Shown one piece after another: positions 1-23,969 of a DNA stretch of 64,000 nt. Under the pieces are notes generated by a model. That model did no database searches, had not been told where the DNA came from, and saw nothing but the letters and a program-made list of their open reading frames with translations. Both the position numbers and the translations under genes were made by a program. The DNA lies in the NCBI RefSeq assembly GCF_014805685.1, contig NC_060902.1, forward strand, positions 2,591,145 through 2,655,144, given 5' to 3'. Each line of letters begins with the position of its first letter. The stretch's first letter is position 1. This stretch comes from Silurus meridionalis. Taxonomy: Eukaryota > Chordata > Actinopteri > Siluriformes > Siluridae.

Positions 1-527
1 AAATGATTGGTTACTTTCTAAACAATAAAAGTATAGCGCATCTAACAATAGTTATAAATAAATCAATCCTTTTTTTGCCGACTCAAACATGTTCAAAACA
101 ATGGATCGCGATACAAATTTCAACGTGTATCCGATGCACACTTTTTTTAGATCACATCGTTGGATCTCAGAGTATGTCATCTTTATAAAGGTGTTATAAC
201 ACATTATGGCTGTATGGATGAACATTTGATATAATGCCACAATGCTGTTACTTTAATATAATATTTTTTTTTAAAGAATTTTGCCCTTTTCTTTAGGATC
301 TGTACATAGAAAAACATTTGTTTTCCAATTTGAAAGTATTTGATCAAAACACCGAACCTCCAGAATTATTGGCACCTTGAAAGCACATATTATGAAAAAT
401 TATGTTTTGGGGTAATAACACTGAGTAGAGTTTTGAGTTCACACATAAGGAGATGCTGTGTAGTTTTCATTGGAATTAATATTTGCAACCATGTGCAAGG
501 TTTGTTCTGAAATTATTGGCACCCTTA

Positions 528-561
<34 letters not shown>

Positions 562-1800
562 TCAGCATATATTATATTATATTATTTTAATAATGTATTG
601 ATATTATGTGTTATTTGAACTATCATTGCTAGTAATTTTTGCTTTTTTTTTTAGAATTATGCAGTAAATTCAGGATTATTTACAAATGTTATGTACAAAT
701 CCAACTCCAAAAACTTTATGAACAGCAGAACCGCACACATAGATGGAAGAATTGCGCTTTCACTCATCAGAATCTCGCCGTAGGTAATTTTTTTTTTGTC
801 CTGACAGAGATCTTGTATGTGACATGACAGATGTGTATTGCGGTACGAGTGCATTTGTACAGTAGGAGAGACATGTGGAGAGGCTATAATCCTATAAATC
901 AGACCGGCTCTATCCTTAGTGATTTATCCTCAAAAGTCCTTATAGGAAAAGTTCTTAAGGCAGCCAGAAAATGGGAATCAATCTCCGAGCACACAGCGAG
1001 CGCAATATGGCTGAGGAATTGACGGGGGGGTTCACCTGAAGACCTACTCTAATGGTAGCTGTGAACTTCTGACCTCTCGGAGCTAAAGGACTTCACTGAG
1101 ACGGTCGTCTCTTGGCCATTACTCATCGTGTTTGCTGTCTGTCTGCTCACGACAAAGTGCTAAGGTAAATTAACTGACCATCATCATCATCATCATCATT
1201 TTCTCGAATAATTATTCATCAAAGGTTAAATCAATAAAATAAATGCAATCCAATGGCACACATTTATCTCACTTTCATGTCTTCATAGCATGTTATAATG
1301 CATTCATAAGGCATATAATACATACTGTTAGAATAATTGATGTAAGTACATTACACGTTACACGATTTTAATTACATATCACATATTATGCATTATTATT
1401 AATCATGCTCCATTATAAGTGCACCCCACTCCAAGTGTTCATGATGCGTTATATCAGCGAGCTTGATTTGAAGAAGATTTCATGGCTTCCATGTGTTATA
1501 AGCACTATCTATAATGCATAAACAGATCCTAATTATAATGATCAATTCTATGTTGGTGTTATATTGTATGCATTATAAATGGTGTATGACCTTTTATAAA
1601 AGCTGCCTTATGAACACTTTATAGCGTGATATGTATTACACATACAGCCTTCACAGAAGGTAGAACCGTATCATTAAGCCAACTCTTTTTTGATGAAACC
1701 TGCATTCAGCTCTTTAAGTGCTTTGTAATCATTTTTTAACATAATAGTGCCTTATAAAGCTCTATAAATTCACTGTAATGAGACTAGAACTTTCAGAACA
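1..1800. other. gene-free AT-rich flank
   Basis: I see no exon, RNA gene or open frame resembling a known protein. The stretch is AT-rich with short T-runs. Between about 350 and 525 lies a dispersed fish repeat recognisable by the phrase attattggcacc near both of its ends (357-375 and 510-525). A conserved upstream neighbour of NUCKS1 (RAB29 in human, from memory) is not visible here. Confidence 0.6.
527..560. repeat. (AAT)n microsatellite
   Basis: About eleven AAT/TAA units in a row directly follow the end of the dispersed attattggcacc repeat, a common position for a tail-derived microsatellite. Confidence 0.9.
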
Positions 1801-1805
1801 TTTCA

Positions 1806-2272
1806 ACAGGATTGGACAAAAGTTTGTGGACACCTGACTATAAGATTGCGTGCTTTTCTGAACATCTCCTTCCACATTTAATCCTCGTCTGCTGTAACCT
1901 CCACTCTTCTGGGTAGGTGTTCCACTAGATTTTGTAGAGATTTGTGCTCATTCAGATACATGGGTTTTGGTAAAGTCAGGTACTGATGTAGGGGAGGTGA
2001 AAGGTGCAGTCAGTGTTTACGTTTGTCCCAAATCGCTCTATAGCAGGAGATCTAACCCATTTGAAGCATATCTTTATGCATCTGGCTTTATGCAAAGGAG
2101 CACTGTCATGCTGGAACAGGTTTGAGTCTCCTAGTTAAGTGAAGGGAAAGTTGAATTCTTCCGCATCGAAAGACGTTATATACAATTGTGTGCTTTCAAC
2201 TTTAAGCTAACAGTTTGGTGAAAAAACACATGAATGGAAAAGTCGTGTCCAATACCTTTAGTGTATATAGTG
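1806..2272 (+). repeat. dispersed repeat family A, near-complete copy
   Basis: It starts with a ttggacaaaagtttgtggac block and ends with the partly inverted ccaatacctttagtgtatat. Between them are the family's landmark phrases: cctccactcttctgggtag, then gttccactagattttg, then ggtactgatgtaggggagg, then catgctggaacaggtttg. At least nine copies or fragments lie in this window. Short terminal inverted repeats ending near TA suggest a non-autonomous Tc1/mariner-type element. There is no coding capacity. Confidence 0.75.
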
Positions 2273-2618
2273 TCGTTTTATGTCCATCAAATGTCCACAG
2301 TGACCTCTACTGGCCAAAGAAGTTATCGCATGACACTGAGCTAATAAAGCAATCGTGATCTGTCACAGTTTTAACATCTCCATCCTTCCCACAGTTTTCA
2401 CAGTTATTTAACCACTTCTCTGCTTCTCTTTTATTTTATTTAATCAGAAGTTTAAGATTCACACACTGGCTTCGGTCACATATTGAAATGCCATGCTCCT
2501 AAAACACAATCTTTATGATTAGAAATGACTTCTGACGCAGAATGACAGAATAATCCGTTGTCGTGTGGGAAAGTTTTGGTTATTTTCATGTATAAAATTG
2601 CTACCTTATGGGAAAAAT

Positions 2619-2681
<63 letters not shown>

Positions 2682-3695
2682 TTAGCATCTGGTTCTGTGA
2701 GTCACATGTGCAAATATTTTATTATGTAAAACAAAAATCACGCAGGGTATACAGAATATTTATGTATGTTAGCGAATCACATGGGGATATATTGTGGGAA
2801 AAGAATAGAAAGAATAAAAAGAATGCAGAAAAAATGAAATAATTCATACTGCGTAACACCAGCATGAGTAACACTCGCATCATCTTTACATCATCCGAGC
2901 GTCTGCCTCTTTAATTGAGTATTCGGTCACGGGGTCAACCGCGGTACCATGGAGTCAATTTTCCGCTTCTAGAAACAAAAATTACAAAATAATAACACAT
3001 AACAAATAAATAATGTAAAAGAATAATGAATGAGCTTATGATGGGTTTGCGCTCCAGCGGAAAAGTTAAAGAGCTCTGAAGAAATTCCGATTGAAGTTTG
3101 GCGCTTGGAACAGAAGGGGTTGCCTTTTTCTCATTTTCCTCTCCTTTTTGAGGAGTCGTTAAATCTCTGGCATGCTAAGCTCGTTATAAATTCTCTCCTC
3201 GCATAATTATTTGATCGTAAGAAGTGATAAGACAATCTGGGAGGACTGACGGGAGACGCCTCGACCCACAAAACCCGCCATTTTTTTTTTTGCTTTGACA
3301 TTTGATGTGTTAATTGAATATGTTTATGAGGACGCGAGCGAGCTGCCTCGAATCCTCGCCCGCCAGAACTGGGTTATCTTGTTTAGTCGCTGAGACTGCG
3401 TCCTCTGGTTCACCCCGAAATTTCTTTTTTTTTCTTCCCTCTCTCTCTCTCTCTCTCTCTCTTCCTCTTCTCCCCAGCCGCCTCTTCGGCTCTTTGATCT
3501 TTCTCTGCAGACGGCGTGAAAAGATGACAGCTTCTCAACAGCCGTGCAGCTGGAAGAGACCTGAGGAGAGGACTTCTTGCAATTTTGATCATGTGCTGGA
3601 TCAAACAGCCTCCGGGATGGGTTAAGGATGCTTCAGTGTGAAGTGTGCACTTTTAAGACTCAACATCACACTCCTGCCCTGCATCACACACTCTC
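2273..3695. other. gene-free stretch with simple repeats
   Basis: Nothing gene-like is visible. It contains a (CA)n tract at about 2621-2680 and a (CT)n tract at about 3437-3461. The short open frames across these tracts are low-complexity artefacts. Confidence 0.6.
2621..2680. repeat. (CA)n microsatellite, about 30 units
   Basis: An uninterrupted CA dinucleotide run. Confidence 0.95.
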
Positions 3696-3765
3696 TTACA
3701 CACACACACACACATGCGGGAACAGTCGGAGGCCGAACCCAAACCCCCCCGTCCTGAATCAGATC

Positions 3766-4012
3766 AGGAGTGTATCCTGGGATTACTCAAATGGAAATCC
3801 TTCAACATCTGTGTTTACTCAATCTGTTGTACATCACTACAAGCAGTGCGAAGCTTCACCACACATGTCCATAGAGCTGGCTTTGTGCACAGGGGCATTG
3901 TCACGCTGGAACAGGTTTATTTACAACGTATACAAGTGTGTGCCTCCAATTTATTATTATTTTTTTAAGGAAGAACCACATGCGCTTGGTGTCCCAATAC
4001 TTTCGCATTATA
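3766..4012 (+). repeat. dispersed repeat family A, partial copy
   Basis: It carries the landmark phrases catagagctggctttgtgc and acgctggaacaggttta and ends in ggtgtcccaatactttcgc. The first half is degraded. Confidence 0.65.
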
Positions 4013-4655
4013 TTCAAACCTACACACTGTAAAATGTTTCAATTCTATACATAATTATAACGAATTATATCAAGGAATCCTCAACCAACATGGCTCCCAT
4101 TCCATACTTCAACACCAAACAGACCTGCCCAGTCACTGCACCTGCATCCTACTGCACTGCTCTGGGATCAACTGGATCGTGAAGAAATCTCCAACTAGTA
4201 AAGAGCAACTTTTTTTTAAAGTATTTCAGCTGAATGTTCGGAGGAACGAAGTGTCCGGATGCTGAGAGTGTGTGTCAAGCTGTTCGTCTGCACATTTAAC
4301 GATTTGTTTGGTCTTCGTTCCTTTAAATGACCACGTTTGTTGCGTACACAAGAAACACGCATGTGTCTGTCCAAACCCTTTAGACTTGGTGCTTTTACAC
4401 TTTTGACAGGGTCTATAAGAAGGACCAAAAGAATCAGAATTTTCGGAAAAGACATCCGAACCTGTCAAGGTGGAATCTGAATCTGATATGTAAACGACAT
4501 TGATGATTAAATCTGAAGAGACGTAAAGACACTGCGCTGGTGGTGCTGAAGGAGAGCAGGGAAAAGCGCTCAGCTCTGGAGACCGTGTCCCACAGCTGAA
4601 CCCATCACGCTGTGTTTCACTCGGCACTGAGGGGAATTTATTCAAATATTCCATC

Positions 4656-4691
<36 letters not shown>

Positions 4692-5440
4692 CTGCCAGCG
4701 TTGCCTTATGAATGTGCATCGTATTATACACTCAGGACATTCTGAAATGTAATACTACGCTTATTTACTCGTTGCACCTTCGCTTTCTTTTTCTATCACA
4801 CACTGATTGAAAAACGAGGTCGACTTTTTTCATCGTATTTTTCCGAGGCTACAATACAAGCATGAAATCCCTGAAAATTACTCAATATTAAATAAGTGTT
4901 AATTATATTCATTATTATAATGGCAATAATAACGATCACATCGATAATAATCATCGTCGGCATTATCGTCTCCGAATCCCAGACTGTCTCCCGTGTCGCC
5001 GTTTCCAATAAAACACGTCATTTATTTGGATAATACATCTTAATAAAAGTCGTAAATCAATACGGATGGCGTCTGACGCCTTTTGATGAACGATGGCCGG
5101 CTCGTTTTCCACTTAAGGAAAAGAAGAAATGGAGGAATCACACGTGTATGAGGGGACATCAATCACACGAGGCCCTGGTGGCACTGGCTGTTGACGGATG
5201 TGCGCTCTCGTGTCGAGTCGGATGAATGTGGTGTTACACAATGAGACGCTGTGGTTCTTTGAAGCTTTTCCAGTGTCAGGTGACACCCGAAAATTTACTG
5301 ATCCGACTCTGAAACGTAAAGAATACAGAGAATCTAACACTCAAGTCTCTATCAGTGAATAGGTGATAACCTCAACAGTGATGGAACTGTAACGAAGGGA
5401 CATTCGGTGCCACCAAGATGAGGATGAGGTTCCATTTAGA
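4013..5440. other. gene-free stretch
   Basis: I see no gene. A (CA)n tract lies at about 4659-4691. The minus-strand frame read across it is a repeat artefact without family resemblance. Confidence 0.55.
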
Positions 5441-6288
5441 TGGTGGTGGACCAAGTACACAAAGCATGTAGTTCAATTAAAGTAGAGATTCACTCAAATA
5501 TGACTCCAGTAAAAGTGTCCCTTTAAACTGAGTAAAAGTACAATTGTTTTTTCCCTCAAATGTACTTAAGTACCCAAAGTACTGATTTATTATAACTATA
5601 ATGTTCCTGTTATAATTTTTATCACAAGACTCTTTAATCAACTGTTTATGTGTAAAGACTCGAATGTGACTCTCAGCACACTGATCTACTAATAGAATGA
5701 TATTAATGACTCAAACACTGATTGATTTCTGTTACAATGATCATGAACACAAAACCTTCTTTTCTACTACTTCAAAAAAACGTGTAAATTAGGGTCACGT
5801 GTGTTGTGTCGAGTTCGAGTTTGGAGTTTCTTCATCATTTATTCCTCTCTAAATGTCCTGCTTGATGTTGAACTGATGCTGAACTGTATGTTGGTGATCA
5901 GTAGATGCACCGAGCACCAATCAGAACACGTGTAAAACAGAGCGTGCGCTGATCCTGATTGGCGACTCGCTGCGCGTTTTACTAGTTACGTACATTTATT
6001 CGAGTAAAAAATATTTGACTTTGTGATGTAGTGAAGTTAAAGTAAAATCTCCCCAAATGGAAAAACTTCAGTGCAGATACGTGAAAAAGCAACTTAAATA
6101 CAGTAACCAATTTCATTTACTGTCTTTATGTAGAACACTGCTTTTTGAACCTTAATAAATCTTCAACAGAGGTGCAAAATGTAATAGGTAACGTTCATTT
6201 AAATGAAAATATAGTTGAGTAAAAGGTACATTTATTGTATCATAAATTAAGTTGACTAGAAAGTAGCTAAAAAACATGATTAAAGTAC
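5440..6288. repeat. dispersed fish repeat (AGTAAAAGTAC type)
   Basis: It is rich in the phrases gagtaaaagtacaatt, gtacttaagtacccaaagta, gtacatttattcgagtaaa and aaggtacatttattg, a pattern I associate with a widespread teleost interspersed repeat. A related phrase (acagtaacaaagtaaattta) resumes at 6730, just past the RTE-like fragment, so the RTE-like fragment may have inserted into this repeat. Confidence 0.5.
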
Positions 6289-6289
6289 A

Positions 6290-6728
6290 ATCTTCTTCTT
6301 CTTCTTTTTTTTCTTTCAGCTTCTTCCATTAGGGGGCGCCACAGTGGATCATCCGTCTCCATACCCCCCCTGTCCTGTACTTCTGCCTCTTTCACACCAA
6401 CTACCTGCATGTCTTCCCTCACCACATCCATAAACCTACTCCTTGATCTTCCTCTTTTCCTCCTTCCTGGTGTCTCCATCCTCAGCATTCTCCTACTGAT
6501 ATACCCCATGTCCCTCCTCTGCACATGTCCAAACCATCTCAATCACACCTCCCTCACCTCGTCTCCAAAACATCCTACATGTGCTGTCCCTCTAATAAAC
6601 TCATTTCTAATCCTGTCCATTGTCGTCACTCCCAACGAAAACCTCAACATCTTCAGCTCTGCTACCTCCAGCTCCACCTCCTGTCTTTTACTCAATGTCA
6701 CTGTCTCTAATCCATACAACATCTCAGG
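6290..6728 (-). mobile_element. RTE-like non-LTR retrotransposon, 3' end fragment
   Basis: The minus strand encodes the C-terminal tail typical of RTE-type fish retrotransposons. Key phrases are RIRNEFIRGTAH, RWFGHVQRRDMGYISRRML, PGRRKRGRSRSRFMD and VVREDMQVVGV. It ends in an (AAG)n tail, seen as (CTT)n at 6292-6305 on the + strand. The endonuclease and most of the reverse transcriptase are absent, so this is a 5'-truncated dead copy. Confidence 0.8.
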
Positions 6729-8133
<1,405 letters not shown>

Positions 8134-8555
8134 TATTGAACAAAAGTTTATGGACATCTGGTCACCTGTATCTGGTCATCTGCACTTTTTGAGCATCCCA
8201 TTCCATATGAAATCACCATGTTCTGTTCTAATAACCTCCAGTCTTCTGGGCAGATGTTCCACTTGATTTTGAAGTATGCTTGTGTGAGATTTCATTCAGA
8301 CACGTGTGTTAGTAAAGTGATGTACTGATGTAGGTGAGAAGGTCAGGAGGTCTGGGGGGTTCAGTCAGTGTTTACATTCATCCCAAATGAGTTCACTAGA
8401 GTTTCACTCCAAACCATGTTCACTCCAAACCATGTACATCAGATCTTCATGTAACTGACTGTGTGCACAGAGGCTGGAACAGGTTTGGGTCTCCTAGATC
8501 AAGTGAAGATGAAAGTCTGGTGTCTCAATAAATTTGTCCATACAGTGTATGATAT
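8134..8555 (+). repeat. dispersed repeat family A, near-complete copy
   Basis: The 5' end ttgaacaaaagtttatggac and the 3' end aaatttgtccatacagtgta are inverted versions of each other, marking the terminal repeats. Internal landmark phrases ctccagtcttctgggcag, gtactgatgtaggtgag and gctggaacaggtttgggtct are all present. Confidence 0.8.
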
Positions 8556-9860
8556 ATTTTGGTAATAATATATAACTCTATAATGTATTAATAATATTAT
8601 ACTGGTATGACTAATGTGGTTTATGGTTTGTTTGAAGACTTCTCAGATATTCAGTAAACTATCACACAGTCGTGATGAAACACTGGAAATATTACAACTA
8701 TTTAACACATTTTTAAATGATTAAGTTAAGAAAATAGTTTTATAAACTGGCTCAGAAAACGCAGTACTCTTCTCTGGTTTATTTCCAAAATACACCATTC
8801 TGTATCTGAGCTACATCTGAAGAACATGGTGCTTTAGTGCCCTCTGGTGGCCATCCAGTGCCACTGACATTACAAATAATCGTTTTTTATTAAATACCTA
8901 TGAGAGGGTTTTTTTTTTTTTCATTTGACCTCTGGCACTGAAGGCATCATCAAATACCATGTTGTATTTGACATTTCTAGATAAGTTTACAGCATTCAGC
9001 ATTATTTATTCCGAGCCTCAAATGGTAATATCAGTGGAGCAGCACGTTTATAAATCAATCGGAAATGTGCGCACACCACGGTTAGATTAGTGCACGTGTA
9101 AATAGTTGCAAAAATAATAACAAAGAAATGCACCTTCTGCAGCGATGATACTGTAGACCTTCTGCATAAATACTTCCCTTCTGCCCACTACAGGATTCAT
9201 GATTTGGTTCGACTGATGAATTGGAGACTGAAACGTTCTCACTAAGAACTGAGAGGAGAACATGCTGATGAACGAAAACCATTTAATAATACCTAATTTG
9301 TGTTTTGTGATATTCCTCATGTAGTAATAACATTCTGCACTATTAAGTGTTGATGTGGTGATCAAATTAGAATTGTTTTTTTTTTCGTTGCCCATGTTTC
9401 TTAAAAATGCACCGATACAAACGTCTTTTCTTTTTTTCATGAACGAGCAGCACTTTTAAAGCTCATAAATTAACCATGAGGTCTCACACTAGTTCAATGT
9501 GGAATGTCGGGGGCAGGAAAACCTGAATGTCCAACAAGGTCGAACGGCCTGAAGTCTGCAGTTGTAGCTGTAGTTCCCCCCCAAAACCCCCTGTGTTACA
9601 AATTCCTGGGGAATTCCATCCCATATTACATGTCCAATTGTCCTCAACTGGTCCCTTTTTACCGCTTAAAGATCGTCTGTGTTTTTTTGTTAGTTTTTTT
9701 GAGCATTTCTGAAAAATGTTTATTTGTCTGCTGTTCATTTCAGTGCTATAACTAAATATAATATATGTGAAAAATACAGATAATATTTTATTTATTTATA
9801 TATATATATAAAATATTTTTTATATATTTTTCTAAAAAATGTTTATGTATTATTTTTCTC

Positions 9861-9861
9861 A

Positions 9862-9921
<60 letters not shown>
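9861..9921. repeat. (TA)n microsatellite
   Basis: About 29 TA units. Confidence 0.9.
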
Positions 9922-9923
<2 letters not shown>

Positions 9924-10239
9924 AGGCTTGAGTTTCCTTATATTGCTGAATAGTTAAATAAAATATTAAATTTTATAATAATAAATTAAAATATATAAAT
10001 AAAAAGCTTCTCAGTGGTTTAATAATTTTCTCCAAAAAATAACAGGTTTTATTTAAGAAATAAATTGTCATTTAGAATAGAAGAATAGCCCTTATTTATT
10101 TTATTTTTACTTTCTGTTATCTTTTTTTGCATTGTATTATGTCAAATTAGGTTTTCAAAATATATTATAATTTTTGATTTGTTAAATTAGTTTTAAAAAA
10201 ATGTAAATGTGGCTTTTTTCTTACAATCTTTATTTTATT

Positions 10240-10302
10240 TCTAATATTATATTATATTATATTATATTATATTATATTATATATTATATTATATTATATT
10301 TT
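10240..10302. repeat. (ATATT)n microsatellite
   Basis: A pentanucleotide tandem repeat of roughly twelve units with one short interruption. Confidence 0.9.
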
Positions 10303-11794
10303 ATGACAGTAGGATTTTTAAATGTCAGTAATATAAATTACAGACATTTAAAAATCTGATCAGAGGCTTTAATTCAATAATAAAGAAAGAATACTGAGCT
10401 GAGCTCTTCTGCTTTATGCGTCGGTATAAAACTGTTTGCCGAATAAATAAATCTTTTCACTGAGTGCTGAATAAAAGCGTCTCCTTAAATCTCACAGCTT
10501 TCTCTTAAACAGACCGATTTACTTCCCTCCAACTGTAAAACCTTAAGACTTACATTGCGCCTAACATTGCACTCGGGTAAACCTTTTTATAACGCGTTGT
10601 GCTTCCGCTTCTTCTTCTCTGCATTACGTTGTGCATATAATGTTGATCTGAAACTAAACTGAAGCTTCTGGCCCAGAAGCAGTGAATTACAGTGCACATG
10701 TGTGCATGCATTGAGATGGTACATTTGTGCCCTTCCTGTGTGCGTAAATAATCCTGGAGACGTACAGAGCGAAGAGGTCTGGGTGTTAGTGGAGGTAAAC
10801 AGCACGCTGATTGGGAAAAAAAAACCTGAGACTAAAAGAGAGAGCAGGCAAGGCGAGGAGAAAAAAAAAGGTTCCTCACCTGGTTGCCATGGAAACAGTC
10901 TCTCTGCACTTCGGTGCATGCCGTGTTTTGACAAGGAGCATGAATTTTTCACCTCCGTCTTATTTTCACGGGGGAAAAAAAGGGCAGGATGTTGAGCTGG
11001 ACCGGATTAGTACGAGCGTACTGAGCATCTCTGTTATTATAAGGGTAATAGTTTTCAGTGAGGGGTTTCACATCCATGTCAGGTACAGGATGTGCTGAAG
11101 GACCTGTCAGATGGGTTGCAGAGTCACACAGAGATTTTACATGCACTTTCTAGGGTTCAAAGCTCCAAATGCAAATTGTTTTCGAACTGATCATAAACAC
11201 GCAGTAGACTCGTTCTTGATTTATGGCGGTTTTCCTTCCTTGATTTTTTTTTTATGTAGATGTCAAACCCTTTATGTAAGCCGAGGCCCCGTATTTATCA
11301 GAGGAAAGCGTTAGGAAAGAAACTAAAATGTCGCGTCAACAAATATTTGGACTAATCCAGGTATTTTCTATTCATCTTCCAAACTGCATTGTATTCACTA
11401 AACCCTGCACTCATGTGTAGGTCCATAGACAATGTGGAAAACTGCCAAATATTGTAAAATCACACCAATATCATCAAAAAATAGCATAATGTGAATGTAA
11501 TGCACTTTGGCTGTAGAACCGGGGTATAAAAACGTGCTCGTGTGGGACATTTAGTGCAAAAGGCAACAGTAGATGGTAGACACGGAGACACAATACAGAG
11601 AATTTGTGATATTGCAGATTAATTGTCCATATTATAATTAATGTTGAAGTAGTTAATGAGTTTGTTCGCGTGTTCGCTGACGAGCTGGTTTTGGTGTGCG
11701 GGGACCAGGACAAGTCGTCAGAGAGGAGGACACCAAAAAAACTTGATGTTGTTGACCCCTTTAACTATGGTTCCTCAATGTGTGAAAGGGTATA

Positions 11795-12075
11795 GTTGAC
11801 CTTCTGGACCCTTCTGAAGTCCACTATCATCTCTTCGGTTTTGCTGATGTTGAGGCACAGGTTGCTATCACTCGCTCTCACCTCACCTCTTCTCTGTAGG
11901 CCGTCTCATCTCAATCAGTTATGAGGGCAGAGATGGAGGTGTGACGACCTGCAGAGGTGAGGTGAGGTGAGGTGAGGTAAGGTGAGGTGAGGTGAGAGCG
12001 CTACCGCAATGGTGCAATGATAGCAACCTGTGCCTCAACACCAGCAAAACCAAAGAGATGATTGGGCTTATGGAA
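11795..12075. mobile_element. LINE reverse-transcriptase fragments in inverted repeat
   Basis: The minus strand at about 11800-11880 reads DSNLCLNISKTEEMIVDFRR, a conserved reverse-transcriptase phrase of fish LINEs. The + strand at about 12020-12070 carries DSNLCLNTSKTKEMI. The two arms face each other around a (GAGGT)n-rich centre at 11953-11996. Both are short dead fragments. Confidence 0.7.
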
Positions 12076-12325
12076 AGAAATTGTTACTGTTAGGATGTGA
12101 GGCCCGAAGGCTTTTCCCATTTCAAACACAGCAGGACTGAGAAGAGTGTGTGTGAGGAGCGTGTGAGAAGTGTGTGAGGAGCGTGTGAGGAGTGTGTGAG
12201 TGTGTAAGGAGTGCGTGAGTTATCAGCCACAATCCTGGTGGCTTTGCAGATATACAGTATTGTCTCGTGTTAACGTTCGTATGAAATCAGGGCATGAGTA
12301 TTTAAAACAGTTTATGAGTTTGTTC

Positions 12326-12329
<4 letters not shown>

Positions 12330-12384
<55 letters not shown>
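12330..12384. repeat. (TG)n microsatellite
   Basis: About 26 TG units. Confidence 0.95.
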
Positions 12385-12520
12385 ATATTAAGTATTCATA
12401 TGGATTGAGGAAAGAAACTGAACGTGAGGGCCCAAATTCTTTGGTACCTTTTCCCGTTTTCCTAGCTTTGCAGATACATCGTCTCGTGTAAACGTTCGTA
12501 GGGATTAAGAACAAAGTGAT

Positions 12521-12525
<5 letters not shown>

Positions 12526-12588
<63 letters not shown>
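12526..12588. repeat. (AT)n microsatellite
   Basis: About 30 AT units, followed within 15 bases by the terminal repeat of the next Tc1-like remnant. Confidence 0.95.
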
Positions 12589-12590
<2 letters not shown>

Positions 12591-12599
12591 TGACATTAA

Positions 12600-13031
12600 A
12601 CACTGATTATCTCTTTATCATGGCACCTGTTAGTGGGTGGATATATTTATTAGGCAGCAAGTTTGTCCTCAAAATTTATGTTAGAAACAGAAAAAATAAA
12701 CGAGCGTAAGGATTTGACAAATTGGGACGTCTAGACGTCTGGGTCAGAGCTCTTGTGGGATGTTCCCGGCCTGCAGTGGTCAGTGTCTATAAAAATTGCT
12801 CCACAGATGGAACAGTGGTGAACCTGCGACAGGGTCGTAGGCGGCCGAGGCTCATTGATGCACGTGGGGAACGAAGGCTGGTCCGTGTGGTCCGATCCAA
12901 CAGACGCGCGAGCTCAAACTGCTGAAGACGTTCATGCTGTTAATGTTAGACGGGTCAGGACGGTTTGGGCAGCTAAAAGAGGGACCAACACAATATTAGA
13001 CAAATGGTCATAACGTTATAACTGATCAGTG
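12600..13031 (+). mobile_element. Tc1-like transposon, internally deleted copy
   Basis: Inverted ends acactgattatctctttatc (left) and gttataactgatcagtgta (right) bracket a remnant of the transposase N-terminal DNA-binding region. In one frame at 12722-12925 it reads VGCSRPAVVSVYKNCSTDG followed by GRRRPRLIDARGERRL, the paired helix-turn-helix linker of Tc1 transposases. The catalytic DDE core is missing. The next phrase, gggaccaacacaatattag, belongs to the 3' end, so an internal deletion removed about two thirds of the element. Confidence 0.75.
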
Positions 13032-13430
13032 TATGTATGTATATATATATATCATTTGCGTGCGACATCGATATATGTATATATTATATACAAAATCCTA
13101 CGAGACGTCACGGCGGGTTGTTAATTAAAAACAGCTTCTCGTTGGAGATACAGTGCTCGCATTACATTTAGGTTTGTGGAGAACAGTGAGAAGAAGGATG
13201 CCATTTTAGGTGTGGGTGAAGGATCCAAAATAGGTCACTGATCAGGGTATATCATTGAAATCGAATAAAAGGACTGTGTGAGAAATCGCAAATGGATTCA
13301 GGTGACTAAAGAACACCGGTAAAGAGGTGTGTTTTACGTACAATTTGTGTTTTTAAGACGTTGGGGGAAAAAAACCCACAGCTTTTTACAGACATGTCTA
13401 CCGGGGGCCTCTTTTGTGTTTTCTGAAGCA
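13032..13430. other. gene-free stretch upstream of the nucks1 promoter
   Basis: A short TA-rich run occurs near 13045-13090. Nothing coding was recognised. Confidence 0.5.
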
Positions 13431-13439
13431 GTGCGAGTG

Positions 13440-13745
13440 CAACCTAACTGCGTAGAGAGGAGGCTGGAGGGGGGAGGGAGGGGAGAGAGAGCGAGAAAGA
13501 GAGAGAGAGAGGAAAAAGAAGGCGGGACATGCGCGCTGAGTTTTGACCGACGTTGAAGGTCGGCCAATGGGAAGGCGGACGCGCGTTTCGAATGACCCAA
13601 TCGCGGCGCGGCGTCGGAAAGCGCGCGCACGCTGGTGAGGCAACGGGGCGGGCTCATTGGCCAGATAAGCGCCGCCCACCCTCCTCTCCGCGCGGTGGCT
13701 GAGAGTTAGGTTGCGCGGAGGGGCTGCAGTTTCAGTTTGTTTTAT
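13440..13745 (+). promoter_or_regulatory. nucks1: nucks1 promoter (CpG-rich, CCAAT and GC boxes)
   Basis: CpG density rises sharply here against AT-rich surroundings. There are three CCAAT boxes: 13564-13568 on +, 13597-13601 on +, and ATTGG at 13655-13659. A GC-box-like ggggcggg lies near 13645. The layout is a typical TATA-less housekeeping promoter 300-600 bases before the nucks1 start codon. The transcription start is not determined by the sequence alone. Confidence 0.75.
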
Positions 13746-14056
13746 TCACCATTTTGTGAAGCTCAAGCTAAAATAATAAAGTAAAAAAACGAAGAAGCGC
13801 ACTGCAGGTTTTTTCCCCCTCACCCGGGTTTTTATTTACTTTTGCGATTTCGGGGTTAAAAAAAAACAAAAACGAGGGGGCGTTGGTGTTTCATTTATGC
13901 GACGTTACATTTAGTCATTTGGTGATTAGCTGTTGTGTGTTTGGGGTTCTTTTTTTTCCTTTTTTTTTTTTTTTTTTTTTTTTAATTTTTCTCCTTTTTT
14001 CCTTTTTTTTATAAAAAAACGAAAGGAAAAATCCTCTCCACGGTGTTCCTGCAGAA

Positions 14057-23969
<9,913 letters not shown>

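Larger units (their letters stand above)
8556..11790. other. gene-free stretch
   Basis: I recognise no gene on either strand. A (TA)n tract lies at about 9861-9921, an (ATATT)n tract at about 10240-10302, and 9770-10380 is very AT-rich. The longer open frames at 9.1-9.7 and 10.6-11.1 kb show no family resemblance or plausible splice structure. Confidence 0.55.

Noticed and set aside
9087..9440. 117-codon minus-strand frame and neighbours at 9.5-9.7 kb
   Set aside because: No recognisable family, no splice context, biased by A-runs; chance frames in AT-rich DNA.
10587..11098. Overlapping frames of 95-121 codons at 10.6-11.1 kb
   Set aside because: Frames on both strands overlap without homology or coding-like composition. 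I could not support a gene.
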